Assembly: GCF_024170285.1 (NCBI RefSeq)
Contig: NZ_JALJXV010000001.1
Location: 372,001-436,000, forward strand
DNA: 64,000 nucleotides
Direction of reading: 5' to 3'
From: Natronocella acetinitrilica
GTDB lineage: Bacteria > Pseudomonadota > Gammaproteobacteria > Nitrococcales > Aquisalimonadaceae
The notes beneath the pieces were generated by a model. It searched no databases. It was not told where the DNA came from and was given only the letters and a program-made list of their open reading frames with translations. Positions within the stretch are counted from its first letter, which is position 1; every line of letters begins with the position of its first letter. Shown piece after piece: positions 22,579 through 30,710 of this stretch. The translations under genes were made by a program, and so were the position numbers.

Positions 22579-24758
22579 AGCAACTGGACGCCCAGGCCTC
22601 CGACGAGACCTCGCGGCAACGCGTCGCCACCCGCGCAGTGGATACGCTCTGCCCCTATTGCGGTGTGGGCTGCGCGGTGACCTATGTGGCGGACGTGGAC
22701 CACAACCGCATTGTCCATGCGATCGGTCGCGACGGCGCGGCGAACGCGGGGCGGCTCTGCGTGAAGGGTCGCTACGGCCACGACTATGCGAGCCACCCGC
22801 AACGCCTGACAAGACCCCTGATCCGTCTCCAGAACGCTTACCCCAAGGGCCAGCTCAGCCCCATGGAGCAGCGCCCGGGCAAACCCGGCGGACCGGTGGA
22901 ACATGACGCCGTACTGCCCCATTTCCGCGAGGCCAGCTGGGACGAAGCCCTGCAGGTCGTCGCCGATCGCTTGCTGGGTATCCGCGAAAGTCATGGCAGT
23001 GACGCCCTGGCGGGCTTCGGCTCGGCCAAGGGGTCGAATGAAGAGGCTTACCTGTTCCAGAAGCTGGTTCGTGCGGTGCTCGGCACCAACAACGTGGATC
23101 ACTGCACCCGCCTGTGCCACGCCTCCTCGGTGGCTGCCTTGCTGGAGAGCATGGGGTCCGCTGCCGTCACCAATGTAGTTCGCGATGTGGCCCGCGCCGA
23201 TGTGGCCATACTTACCGGCTGCAACCCCACGGAAAACCACCCGGTGGCGGCGACCTTCATCAAGGATGCCGCCGCAGCCGGGACCCGGTTGATCGTGATC
23301 AACAGCCGCCGGCCGCAGATTGCCGACTATGCGGCGCTGTACCTGCCGATCCGACCGGGCACGGATGTGGCGCTGTACAACGCCATGCTGCATGTAATCA
23401 TCCGGGACGATCTGCTCGACCACGCGTTCATCCGCGAGCGCACCGAGGGTTTCGAGGCGGTAGCAGAAGCCGTGCGGGAGGTCACGCCGGCGGCAGCGGA
23501 GAGAATCTGCGGGGTGCCGGCGGCGGATATCGAGCAGGCGGCCCGCATGCTCGGTGAAGCCAATGCAGCCATGTTCTTCTGGGGTATGGGCATCAGCCAG
23601 CACACCCGGGGCACGGACAACGCCCGCTGCCTGATCAGCCTCGCCATGGTCACGGGCAACGTCGGGCGGCCGGGCACCGGGCTGCATCCCCTGCGCGGGC
23701 AGAACAACGTGCAGGGTGCCTCCGACGCCGGGCTGATCCCCATGGTCTACCCCGACTACCAGCGCGTTGACGATCCGGCGGTGCAAGAGCGCTTCGAACG
23801 GGACTGGGGCGTGCCCCTGTCACCCCGGCCCGGACTCACCGTGACGGAGATCATCAGCGCCGCCCGCGACGGTGATGTCCGGGGCATGTACATCCTGGGA
23901 GAAAACCCGTTCATCTCCGACCCGGATGTGAACAAGGTGCGCGAGGGCCTGGCCAACCTGGACTTTCTGGTCGTGCAGGACATCTTCCTGACCGAGACTG
24001 CAGAGTTCGCCGACGTCATCCTGCCCGCCTCGTCGTTCATGGAAAAGGCTGGCAGCTACACCAACACGGATCGCCGGGTACAGCTCGGCGCCCCGGTGCT
24101 GCAGCCGCCGGGCGAGGCCCGGCAGGACTGGGAGCTGATCTGCGAGATCGCACAACGCATGGGCTACCCCATGGCCTACGACTCTGTTGCCGACGTCTTC
24201 GACGAGTTCGCCGCCTGCACCGAGTCCTATGCCAGCCTGAGCCATGCCGCCCTGGGGTTACGGGGCCGATGGTACCCATGCAGCAATCCCGAGACCTCCG
24301 ACGGAGAGCCCATTGTCTTTGGCGACGCCTTCCCCCGGGGGCCGGCAATGCTGGTGGCAACCCGATTCACACCCGCCGACGAGCAGCCGGACGGCGATTT
24401 CCCGCTGGTGCTCAGCACCGGTCGCGTGCTTGAGCACTGGCACACCGGCACCATGACCCGCCGCTCGGCGGCGCTGGATACGCTGGCCCCCGACGCCAGC
24501 GTGGAACTCAATCCGACCGACGCCCGCAAACTGGGGATTTCGGACGGCCAGCAGGTTCGAGTCACCTCCCGGCGCGGGACGATCACGCTCATGGCCGAAC
24601 TCAGCGAGGCAGTTCTGCCGGGGACGGTATTCATTCCCATGCACTTCAGGGAAGCCTGCGCCAACCTGCTCACCAACCCGGCGGTGGATCCCTGGGGGAA
24701 AATTCCCGGCTTCAAGTTCTGCGCGGTGAGGGTGGAGGCTGCGAGGGAGGCAGCTTAG
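22575..24758 (+). CDS. fdhA: Formate dehydrogenase catalytic subunit (molybdopterin, Cys-type)
   Basis: Oxidises formate to CO2 at a bis-MGD molybdenum or tungsten centre. The N-terminal [4Fe-4S] motif is CPYCGVGC followed by GRLCVKGR. In NNVDHCTRLCHASSV the cysteine before His stands where FdhF carries selenocysteine, so this is a Cys enzyme. GCNPTENHPVAATFIKDAA, GMGISQHTRGTDN, GNVGRPGTGLHPLRGQNNVQGASD and a C-terminal molydopterin dinucleotide-binding domain (LSTGRVLEHWHTGTMTRRS) fit the NAD-linked FDH class. It has 727 aa and the ATG has GGAGGAG upstream. No fdhD or molybdenum-cofactor genes are in the window. Confidence 0.92.
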   Translation: MKQLDAQASDETSRQRVATRAVDTLCPYCGVGCAVTYVADVDHNRIVHAIGRDGAANAGRLCVKGRYGHDYASHPQRLTRPLIRLQNAYPKGQLSPMEQRPGKPGGPVEHDAVLPHFREASWDEALQVVADRLLGIRESHGSDALAGFGSAKGSNEEAYLFQKLVRAVLGTNNVDHCTRLCHASSVAALLESMGSAAVTNVVRDVARADVAILTGCNPTENHPVAATFIKDAAAAGTRLIVINSRRPQIADYAALYLPIRPGTDVALYNAMLHVIIRDDLLDHAFIRERTEGFEAVAEAVREVTPAAAERICGVPAADIEQAARMLGEANAAMFFWGMGISQHTRGTDNARCLISLAMVTGNVGRPGTGLHPLRGQNNVQGASDAGLIPMVYPDYQRVDDPAVQERFERDWGVPLSPRPGLTVTEIISAARDGDVRGMYILGENPFISDPDVNKVREGLANLDFLVVQDIFLTETAEFADVILPASSFMEKAGSYTNTDRRVQLGAPVLQPPGEARQDWELICEIAQRMGYPMAYDSVADVFDEFAACTESYASLSHAALGLRGRWYPCSNPETSDGEPIVFGDAFPRGPAMLVATRFTPADEQPDGDFPLVLSTGRVLEHWHTGTMTRRSAALDTLAPDASVELNPTDARKLGISDGQQVRVTSRRGTITLMAELSEAVLPGTVFIPMHFREACANLLTNPAVDPWGKIPGFKFCAVRVEAAREAA

Positions 24759-24814
24759 TCAGTTCTGTGCCGAAGCGTCTGGGACGCCAAGCCTGGCAAA
24801 CAGGCAAAGCGCAA

Positions 24815-24935
24815 GCGTTTGGGCGGGTGTGCGGATGGCGGCCGCAGACCGTCAACGGCAGGGATGCCGTTGTCGAGGCTACATGGACGTATTACGGCGT
24901 GTCTGCGGCCGCCATCCGTGCAGCCGCCCAAACGC
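24815..24935 (+). repeat. Long-stem 3' element, copy 1
   Basis: Arms 24815-24849 and 24901-24935 are complementary over 35 positions with three mismatches. They enclose a 51-base core with an inner hairpin AACGGCA-GGGA-TGCCGTT, then GTCGAGGC and GGACGTATT-ACGGCGT. It lies 56 bases after the fdhA stop and in the same orientation. The core is shared with copies at 49498, 57695 and 57902; the arms are not. Two changes in the inner stem relative to the other copies are compensatory. Confidence 0.8.
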
Positions 24936-24980
24936 CGTCGGACGGCCCCTGCGATCGGACGGTGCCGCGGTTCAGTCCCT

Positions 24981-25736
24981 CTAACTGCTCGCTTCCTCGG
25001 GCACTTCCTTCTTCTTGAAATACCGGGAGAAGATCAGCCCCAGTTCGAACAGGAACCACACGGGGATCGCCAACAGCACCTGGGAGATGATGTCCGGCGG
25101 GGTGAGCAGCATGGCAATGGCGAAGGTGCCCACGATAACGTAGGGCCGCTTCGCGGCAAGGTCTTCCCGGGTGGCAGCACCCGTGCGCACCAGCAGCACC
25201 GTGGCGATGGGCACCTCGAAGGCCAGGCCGAAGACAATCAGCATCTTCAGGACGAAGTTGAGGTACTCACCGATATCCGGCTGGTACACCACGCCCAGCG
25301 GCGTGACTCCAGCGAAGAACGCGTAGACCAGCGGCAATACGAGAAAATAGGCGAACGCGGCGCCAAGATAGAACAGCAGGCTGCTGGAAATCATCAACGG
25401 CCAGACCAACTGCTGTTCATGCCGGTAAAGACCCGGGGCGACAAACGCCCAGAGCTGATAAAGCAGATACGGAATGGAAATGAAAAGCGCCGCCACCAGC
25501 GACAGTTTCATCGGAATCAGGAACGGCCCGGCCACCTGGATGGCCTGCAGCTCGCCCTCCGGCAGCACCGAGCGCAGCGGTTCGGAGAACACCGAGAACA
25601 AGGTGTCGTAAAACGGGAAAATCATCAGGAAGACGACGAGCAATACCCCCACCGACCACATCAGCCGCGTACGCAACTCGATCAGGTGGGAGAGGAACGG
25701 CTTGTCCTCATCCAGGTCAGGCCTGTCTTCACTCAT
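24981..25736 (-). CDS. tatC: Twin-arginine translocase subunit TatC
   Basis: Polytopic inner-membrane receptor of the Tat pathway, 251 aa with six hydrophobic segments. Conserved family features are the N-terminal PFLSHLIELRTRL, the first periplasmic loop with FSEPLRSVLPEG, AFVAPGLYRHEQ with the conserved Pro and Glu positions, and LPLVYAFF. It overlaps tatB by four bases. The formate dehydrogenase in this window has no Tat signal, so tatC is not its dedicated exporter. Confidence 0.96.
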   Translation of the reverse strand: MSEDRPDLDEDKPFLSHLIELRTRLMWSVGVLLVVFLMIFPFYDTLFSVFSEPLRSVLPEGELQAIQVAGPFLIPMKLSLVAALFISIPYLLYQLWAFVAPGLYRHEQQLVWPLMISSSLLFYLGAAFAYFLVLPLVYAFFAGVTPLGVVYQPDIGEYLNFVLKMLIVFGLAFEVPIATVLLVRTGAATREDLAAKRPYVIVGTFAIAMLLTPPDIISQVLLAIPVWFLFELGLIFSRYFKKKEVPEEASS

Positions 25737-26161
25737 TGATTCTTGTCCGTCCCGGTACGGGGCGTCTCGTCAGCAGTATCACTTGCAGCGGATGGTGTTG
25801 CCGGGGCGGCGGCTTCGCCAGGCCGTCCACCGGTGGCGATGGAGCCGCCACTGGTGGACGCCGGCTTGGCAGCCGATGATGACTTGCGAGGCTGGTCGTC
25901 GGCCATGACATCCTTGTTGAGATCCAGATCACCAAGGTCTTTCTGGAAGTCCAGGTCCTTCTTGAGGTCCTTCTCGGCCTTGCGCAGCTCTTCCAACTGC
26001 AGCTCCCGCTCGACCTCGTTGCGCATGCTGTTGAACAGCGCACGGCCGCGGCCCACCCAGGTTCCGAGAGTTCGTGCCAGCTTGGGCAGCCGCTCGGGGC
26101 CGATGACGATCAGCGCCACCAGCAGGATGAGAAATACCTCCTGGAAGCTCACGTCAAACAT
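25733..26161 (-). CDS. tatB: Twin-arginine translocase subunit TatB
   Basis: Single-pass membrane protein that works with TatC in substrate recognition. It begins MFDVSFQEVFLILLVALIVIGP, split here as MFDVSFQEVF-LILLVALIVIGP, with the TatB-type glutamate in the hydrophobic helix. An amphipathic helix (RLPKLARTLGTWVGRGR) and a charged coiled region follow. The C-terminal third is Ala/Pro/Thr-rich and poorly conserved. It has 142 aa and lies between tatA and tatC. Confidence 0.94.
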   Translation of the reverse strand: MFDVSFQEVFLILLVALIVIGPERLPKLARTLGTWVGRGRALFNSMRNEVERELQLEELRKAEKDLKKDLDFQKDLGDLDLNKDVMADDQPRKSSSAAKPASTSGGSIATGGRPGEAAAPATPSAASDTADETPRTGTDKNQ

Positions 26162-26183
26162 GGATGCACATGCCTCTCGCTAC

Positions 26184-26447
26184 TCAGGATGAGGAGCGGT
26201 CACGAGACTCGCTGGTGTCCGTCTTGCGCGTGATCTCTTCCCCTTCCTGGGAGCGGCTCTGAAGCTGGGCCGGTTCCTGGTCGTCGTCCTTGTCGTTGGA
26301 TTCGCCATCCTTCATGGCGGACCGGAAGCCCTTGATGGCGCCACCCAGATCGCCGCCCACGTTGCGCAGCTTCTTGGTGCCAAACACCAGCAGCACGATT
26401 ATCAGAATGAGAAGCAAGGAACCTACGCTAATTCCACCGATACCCAT
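26184..26447 (-). CDS. tatA: Twin-arginine translocase subunit TatA
   Basis: Pore-forming Tat component: a short N-terminus, a membrane helix ([16 protein letters not shown]), the [21 protein letters not shown] amphipathic helix given in parts as FGTKKLRN and [11 protein letters not shown], and an acidic tail. The ATG at 26447 has GGGAG seven bases upstream; a GTG one codon earlier is possible. It has 87 aa and is the first gene of tatABC, 32 bases after hisE. Confidence 0.94.
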   Translation of the reverse strand: MGIGGISVGSLLLILIIVLLVFGTKKLRNVGGDLGGAIKGFRSAMKDGESNDKDDDQEPAQLQSRSQEGEEITRKTDTSESRDRSSS

Positions 26448-26479
26448 CACAGATCTCCCACAGCGTAGCGCTGCGTCAC

Positions 26480-26824
26480 TCAGCCCTTGCGGGCAGCTTT
26501 TTCATCAATCCCGGAGAGTCCGAACCGGCGGCCCAGCTCTTCGAGTACGTCTTCCGGCCTCAAACCACAGTGGGCCAACAACACGAGCGTATGAAACCAC
26601 AGATCCGCCGTCTCATAAACGATCTGACGCGGATCACCGTCCTTGGCTGCCATGACGGTCTCCGTCGCCTCCTCGCCAACCTTCTTCAGGATGGCGTCCA
26701 GTCCCTTGTGGTGGAGTTTGGCAACGTAGGAAGCGCCGGGGTCAGCGCCAAGGCGTTCCTCGAGAACATCGGCCAGCGCCGTTAACAGGGTTGTCGTATC
26801 CGGGCTGGGTTTCATGTCACTCAT
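26480..26824 (-). CDS. hisE: Phosphoribosyl-ATP pyrophosphatase
   Basis: Second step of histidine synthesis, hydrolysing phosphoribosyl-ATP. MazG-like fold: [17 protein letters not shown] and [18 protein letters not shown] contain the metal-binding glutamates and aspartate. The ATG at 26824 gives 114 aa; a downstream ATG at 26815 is possible. In many relatives hisI (the cyclohydrolase) lies between hisF and hisE. Here only 47 bases separate them and hisI is absent from the window. Confidence 0.93.
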   Translation of the reverse strand: MSDMKPSPDTTTLLTALADVLEERLGADPGASYVAKLHHKGLDAILKKVGEEATETVMAAKDGDPRQIVYETADLWFHTLVLLAHCGLRPEDVLEELGRRFGLSGIDEKAARKG

Positions 26825-26871
26825 GGCTGCCGACCTCGCCGGCTGATGCGTCCGGTCCAATGGCCATGGCC

Positions 26872-27675
26872 CTAATCTGCTGATCGTCTCACGAATACAC
26901 CTCTCGCCGCCATGAAATCCTTCGCCTCCGCCACGCTGTACTCACCAAAATGGAAAATGCTGGCGGCAAGCACGGCGTCTGCGTGGCCTTCCACAACGCC
27001 ATCGACGAGATGCTGCAACTCACCCACACCGCCGGAGGCGATCACGGGGACGCCCACGGCGTCGCTCACGGCACGGGTCAACGGCAGGTCGAAGCCTTCC
27101 CGGGTGCCATCGCGATCCATGCTGGTGAGCAGGATCTCACCGGCGCCGTAATCGGCCATGCGCCGGGCCCATTCCACGGCATCAATGCCGGTGGCGCGCC
27201 GACCACCATGGGTGAACACTTCCCACCGGGGTTCGCCGTCTACGGCGTCGACCTGCTTGGCATCAATGGCGACCACGATGCACTGGGAGCCAAAGCGCCG
27301 CGCCGCCTCGCGAACGAAGTCGGGATCATCGATGGCCGCGGTGTTGATACCGACCTTGTCGGCGCCCGCATTGAGCATGCGACGCACGTCCGCCGGTGTG
27401 CGAATGCCGCCACCCACGGTCAGCGGCATGAACACCTGACTGGCAACCGACTCCACCACCTGCACCATGGTCTCACGGCCATCGGAACTCGCCGTGATAT
27501 CGAGAAACGTGATCTCGTCGGCACCGGCCGCGTCGTAACGCCGGGCAATCTCCACCGGATCACCGGCATCGCGGATTTCGACGAACTTCACACCCTTGAC
27601 GACACGCCCCTTGTCCACATCGAGACACGGAATAATGCGCTTGGTGGGGCCGCCGGTGTCTGGGCTATCAGTCAT
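26872..27675 (-). CDS. hisF: Imidazole glycerol phosphate synthase, cyclase subunit
   Basis: TIM-barrel cyclase that uses ammonia from HisH to make IGP and AICAR. The catalytic aspartates are in [18 protein letters not shown] and [13 protein letters not shown]. Phosphate-binding loops include [15 protein letters not shown] and [12 protein letters not shown]. The ATG at 27675 gives 267 aa, slightly longer than the usual 256-258 owing to a polar N-terminal extension ([13 protein letters not shown]). The ribosome site before it is weak. Confidence 0.95.
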   Translation of the reverse strand: MTDSPDTGGPTKRIIPCLDVDKGRVVKGVKFVEIRDAGDPVEIARRYDAAGADEITFLDITASSDGRETMVQVVESVASQVFMPLTVGGGIRTPADVRRMLNAGADKVGINTAAIDDPDFVREAARRFGSQCIVVAIDAKQVDAVDGEPRWEVFTHGGRRATGIDAVEWARRMADYGAGEILLTSMDRDGTREGFDLPLTRAVSDAVGVPVIASGGVGELQHLVDGVVEGHADAVLAASIFHFGEYSVAEAKDFMAARGVFVRRSAD

Positions 27676-27716
27676 GGGAGAGTCGTGCTCAGCTGTGTCT
27701 GGACGGCGGGCGCCAC

Positions 27717-28457
27717 TCACGCGGACGTCAGGCCATTGGCAAGTTTCTGTGCCTCGCTCAGGTCCAGCTTGCCTTCGTAAAGGGCGCGACCGACGATGGC
27801 GCCGGAGACCCCATCCTCCACGGCTTCGCACAGAGCACGGACATCATCCATGTTGGTGACGCCGCCGGAGGCAATCACGGGTATGTTGATCTGCCGGGCG
27901 AGCTCCCGGGTTGCGCCGGCATTGACGCCGCGCATCATGCCGTCGCGGCCGATATCGGTGAATACGAGGGCTTCGACACCCGCCTCCTCGAAGCGCTTGG
28001 CCATATCCACGGCGTCGTGCCGCGACAGCTTCGACCAGCCCTCGACGGCGACCTTGCCGTCACGGGCATCCAGGCCGACGATGATATGGCCCGGGAACTC
28101 CATGCAGGCGTCATCCACGAAGTGGGGGGCACGCACCGCCTGGGTACCAATGATCACGTAGTCGACCCCTACGTCAAGATAGGTCTGGATGGTGTCGAAG
28201 TCGCGGATGCCACCGCCGATCTGGATCTCCAGGTCAGGGAACGCCTCGGCAATCCGGCCGATGATGTCGGCATTGACCGGAAACCCCTGCACGGCGCCGT
28301 CCAGGTCAACGATATGAATGCGCCGGCTACCCGCATCGATCCAGCGCTGTGCCATGGCGACCGGGTCGTCGGAGAACACGGTTTCGTCATCCATGTTGCC
28401 CTGGCGCAAGCGGACGCATTTTCCGTCCTTGAGGTCGATGGCGGGAATCAGGAGCAT
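27717..28457 (-). CDS. hisA: ProFAR isomerase
   Basis: Isomerises the aminoaldose ProFAR to PRFAR in histidine synthesis; a beta/alpha barrel homologous to His[21 protein letters not shown] carries the first catalytic aspartate and [14 protein letters not shown] the second, with [11 protein letters not shown] and [11 protein letters not shown] as phosphate sites. The ATG at 28457 follows GAGG by four bases and gives 246 aa. It lies 17 bases after hisH. Confidence 0.96.
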   Translation of the reverse strand: MLLIPAIDLKDGKCVRLRQGNMDDETVFSDDPVAMAQRWIDAGSRRIHIVDLDGAVQGFPVNADIIGRIAEAFPDLEIQIGGGIRDFDTIQTYLDVGVDYVIIGTQAVRAPHFVDDACMEFPGHIIVGLDARDGKVAVEGWSKLSRHDAVDMAKRFEEAGVEALVFTDIGRDGMMRGVNAGATRELARQINIPVIASGGVTNMDDVRALCEAVEDGVSGAIVGRALYEGKLDLSEAQKLANGLTSA

Positions 28458-28474
28458 AAGGCCTCGCAAGTCGG

Positions 28475-29122
28475 TTACTGGATCGAGCCATCCCAGCGGG
28501 TGAAGTTGGCGAGCAGTTCGAGCCCGGCGCGCTGGCTTTTCTCCGGGTGGAACTGCGTGGCGAATATATTCTCGCGGGCAACGACCGACGTAAAGTCGAA
28601 TCCGTAACGACTGCGACCGGCGGTGACGCCGTCAAGCAACTCGACGTAGTAGCTGTGCACGAAGTAGAACCAGTCGCCACTGTCGATGCCGCGCCAGAGC
28701 GGGTGGGGCATCACCTGATCGACCCGTGTCCAGCCCATCAGTGGCACCTTGCCCGGCGCAGTGATGCCGGCACCCCGGAAACCGTCCCGGAAGTGTCGGA
28801 CCTGACCGGCAATCAGGCCCAGGCCGGCGACGCCGTCATTCTCGTCGCTGTGCTCCAGCAGGGCCTGCATGCCCAGGCAGATACCCAGAAACGGTTTGCT
28901 CCGCGACACCTCCAGCAGTGCCTGGTCAAGTTCCAGGCGGTGCAACTCGCTCATGCAGTCGCCAATAGCCCCCTGTCCGGGAAAGACGACCCGATCGGCC
29001 CGCAGAATCTGGTCGGCGTCGTGGGTCACCAGCACGCGGCTGCGATCATCGACATGCTCCAGCGCCTTGGAGACAGAACGCAGATTGCCCATGCCATAGT
29101 CAATGACGGCGATCGTCGCCAT
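28475..29122 (-). CDS. hisH: Imidazole glycerol phosphate synthase, glutaminase subunit
   Basis: Class I glutamine amidotransferase feeding ammonia to HisF. The nucleophile elbow [16 protein letters not shown] has the catalytic cysteine, and [14 protein letters not shown] has the histidine and glutamate of the triad. FVHSYY is also family-typical. The ATG at 29122 ([17 protein letters not shown]) gives 215 aa. The long open frame upstream belongs to another frame of hisB. Confidence 0.95.
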   Translation of the reverse strand: MATIAVIDYGMGNLRSVSKALEHVDDRSRVLVTHDADQILRADRVVFPGQGAIGDCMSELHRLELDQALLEVSRSKPFLGICLGMQALLEHSDENDGVAGLGLIAGQVRHFRDGFRGAGITAPGKVPLMGWTRVDQVMPHPLWRGIDSGDWFYFVHSYYVELLDGVTAGRSRYGFDFTSVVARENIFATQFHPEKSQRAGLELLANFTRWDGSIQ

Positions 29123-29156
29123 GGTGCTCAGCCCCGTCCCGATGGGAGTCGGTTGC

Positions 29157-29750
29157 TCACAACGCCCCCTTGGTTGAGGGCAGCACATCGGCCATGCGCG
29201 GATCAGGCTCAACCGCCATACGCAGGGCGCGGCCGGTGGCCTTGAACACCGTCTCGATGATGTGATGGGTATTGGTGCCGCGGATATTGTCCACGTGCAG
29301 GGTAATGAAGGCGTGGTTGACCAGGCCCTGGAAGAACTCCTGGAAGAGATCCACGTCGAAATTGCCCACCCGCGCCCGAGGGTAGTCCACGTGAAAGTGG
29401 AGGCCCGGCCGGCCCGAGAAATCCACCACCACCCGGGACATGGCTTCATCCAGCGGGCAATAGGCGTGTCCGAAACGACGAATGCCGCGTTTGTCACCCA
29501 CTGCCTGCCTGAGCGCCTGGCCCAGGGTGATGCCCACATCTTCAACGGTGTGGTGGTCGTCGATATGCAGGTCGCCGGTGGAGCGAATGGTCAGATCGAT
29601 CAACCCGTGCCGGGCGATCTGATCGAGCATGTGCTCCAGAAAGGGCACGCCGATCTGGATATCGGAATTGCCGGTTCCGTCCAGATTGATGGATACCCGC
29701 ACCTGGGTCTCCAATGTATTGCGTTCGACCTCGGCCTTGCGCTCCGCCAT
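29157..29750 (-). CDS. hisB: Imidazoleglycerol-phosphate dehydratase
   Basis: Dehydrates IGP to imidazole-acetol phosphate with manganese. Histidine-rich metal motifs are present in both repeats: [28 protein letters not shown] and [17 protein letters not shown]. It is the monofunctional 197-aa form, without the histidinol-phosphatase domain found in E. coli HisB. The ATG at 29750 has AGG five bases upstream. It heads the his block, 83 bases after dtd. Confidence 0.96.
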   Translation of the reverse strand: MAERKAEVERNTLETQVRVSINLDGTGNSDIQIGVPFLEHMLDQIARHGLIDLTIRSTGDLHIDDHHTVEDVGITLGQALRQAVGDKRGIRRFGHAYCPLDEAMSRVVVDFSGRPGLHFHVDYPRARVGNFDVDLFQEFFQGLVNHAFITLHVDNIRGTNTHHIIETVFKATGRALRMAVEPDPRMADVLPSTKGAL

Positions 29751-29833
29751 GACTGCCTGCTCTCGATTGAAAAACCGCGCGCATGATAGCACTACTGTCG
29801 ACACGGCCATATGACTCGCAGCGCACGCGCGCC

Positions 29834-30286
29834 TCACCGCTGCCTGGCCGGCACCTCGAGCCAGAAAGTCACCGGCCCATCATTGACCAGACTGACCTGC
29901 ATGTCGGCACCGAAACGCCCCGTCTCCACCTTGAGCGGATGCTGCCGCGCCACGGCAACACAATGTCCGAACAGGGCCTCACCGCGTTGCGGCGACGCCG
30001 CGGGCGTAAAGCTTGGCCGCATGCCCTTGCGGGTATCTGCAGGCAAGGTGAACTGCGGCACCAGCAGCAGATCACCACCGACATCAAGCAGACCGCGATT
30101 CATGCGTCCTTCACTATCGGCAAAGACCCGATAACCCAGTAACCGTTCAACCAGCCGTGTCGCCTCGACCTCGGAATCGTTCCGCTGGACACCGATCAGA
30201 ACAAGCAGGCCCGCGTCGATCGAGGCTATGGTCTCACCATCAACCTGAACGCTGCCCCGGGTAACGCGCTGCAACAGCCCGATCAT
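29834..30286 (-). CDS. dtd: D-aminoacyl-tRNA deacylase
   Basis: Proofreading enzyme that removes D-amino acids (and glycine from tRNA-Ala) from tRNA. The family signatures [38 protein letters not shown] and [14 protein letters not shown] are present; the last contains the Gly-Pro motif that excludes L-amino acids. It has 150 aa and GGAG five bases before the ATG. It faces away from the candidate small RNA at 30452. Confidence 0.95.
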   Translation of the reverse strand: MIGLLQRVTRGSVQVDGETIASIDAGLLVLIGVQRNDSEVEATRLVERLLGYRVFADSEGRMNRGLLDVGGDLLLVPQFTLPADTRKGMRPSFTPAASPQRGEALFGHCVAVARQHPLKVETGRFGADMQVSLVNDGPVTFWLEVPARQR

Positions 30287-30409
30287 GCCGGCTCCGCGAG
30301 CTGGTGCCCCACTCGTGGAGTCGCGCCTACGGAGTCAATTGCGACATTTCGGAAGCTGACTATCGGAAACCCCCTACAAAGGTTGTCGAGTTTTACCGAC
30401 TTACCTTAC

Positions 30410-30427
30410 GAATGAAATCTGTCATTC
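30410..30427. promoter_or_regulatory. Dyad GAATGA-N6-TCATTC upstream of the small RNA
   Basis: A perfect six-base inverted repeat with a six-base spacer, about 35 bases before the likely RNA start. GacA/UvrY-type upstream sites also have six-base half-sites around a six-base gap (TGTAAG-N6-CTTACA). The geometry matches but the bases do not. It could equally be an operator for dtd on the other strand. Confidence 0.4.
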
Positions 30428-30451
30428 TTTGCTGGAACTTAAGGTTCAAGG

Positions 30452-30650
30452 AAAGCAACAAGTCCACGGAAGGTTAGGAGCCACAAAAACAACACGGATG
30501 AGCGCACCATAAACCAGGGATGACTCACAGGGAAGCGCAGGACGCGCGATGCGAGTCAGGGAGAAACTGAGCCCACGGAACCGGGCAGCGCAGATCACCT
30601 TCAGCTATGTGAAACTGGAAACCGGCACATTGGATGTGCCGGTTTTTTTC
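30452..30650 (+). ncRNA. Candidate CsrB/RsmZ-type small RNA sequestering CsrA
   Basis: A roughly 200-base interval with no credible reading frame holds eleven GGA triplets (30450, 30468, 30477, 30496, 30518, 30531, 30540, 30560, 30577, 30617, 30632) and ends in a strong intrinsic terminator. Several lie in hairpin loops: GCGC-AGGAC-GCGC at 30535-30547, TCAG-GGAGAAA-CTGA at 30556-30570, and the terminator loop TTGGA. TGACTC/GAGTCA (30521-30526 with 30553-30558) can close a larger stem. GGA in loops is the binding signature for CsrA/RsmA dimers, and multi-GGA RNAs with a terminator define CsrB/RsmZ. The start is approximate because the promoter is not clear. The assignment is by architecture only. 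Confidence 0.65.
30620..30649 (+). terminator. Strong intrinsic terminator
   Basis: ACCGGCACA-TTGGA-TGTGCCGGT is a perfect nine-pair stem with a five-base loop, directly followed by seven T. It points in the plus direction, and no plus-strand protein gene lies between it and dtd's divergent start. This is the main reason to look for an RNA gene upstream. Confidence 0.9.
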
Positions 30651-30710
30651 TGTGCGCCTCTTGCCCGTTGACCGCATGGCGCGACGCAGACCGTCGCGCC
30701 ATGCCTGGCT

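Noticed and set aside
22275-23786. A 503-codon minus-strand frame opposite the formate dehydrogenase genes
   Set aside because: His/Gly/Val-rich antisense translation with no family resemblance; the plus strand encodes FdhA.
24759-24980. Copy 1 of the long-stem element as a bidirectional intrinsic terminator for fdhA and tatC
   Set aside because: The stem is strong enough but no T-run follows on either strand, and the core orientation consistently follows only one neighbour in all four copies.
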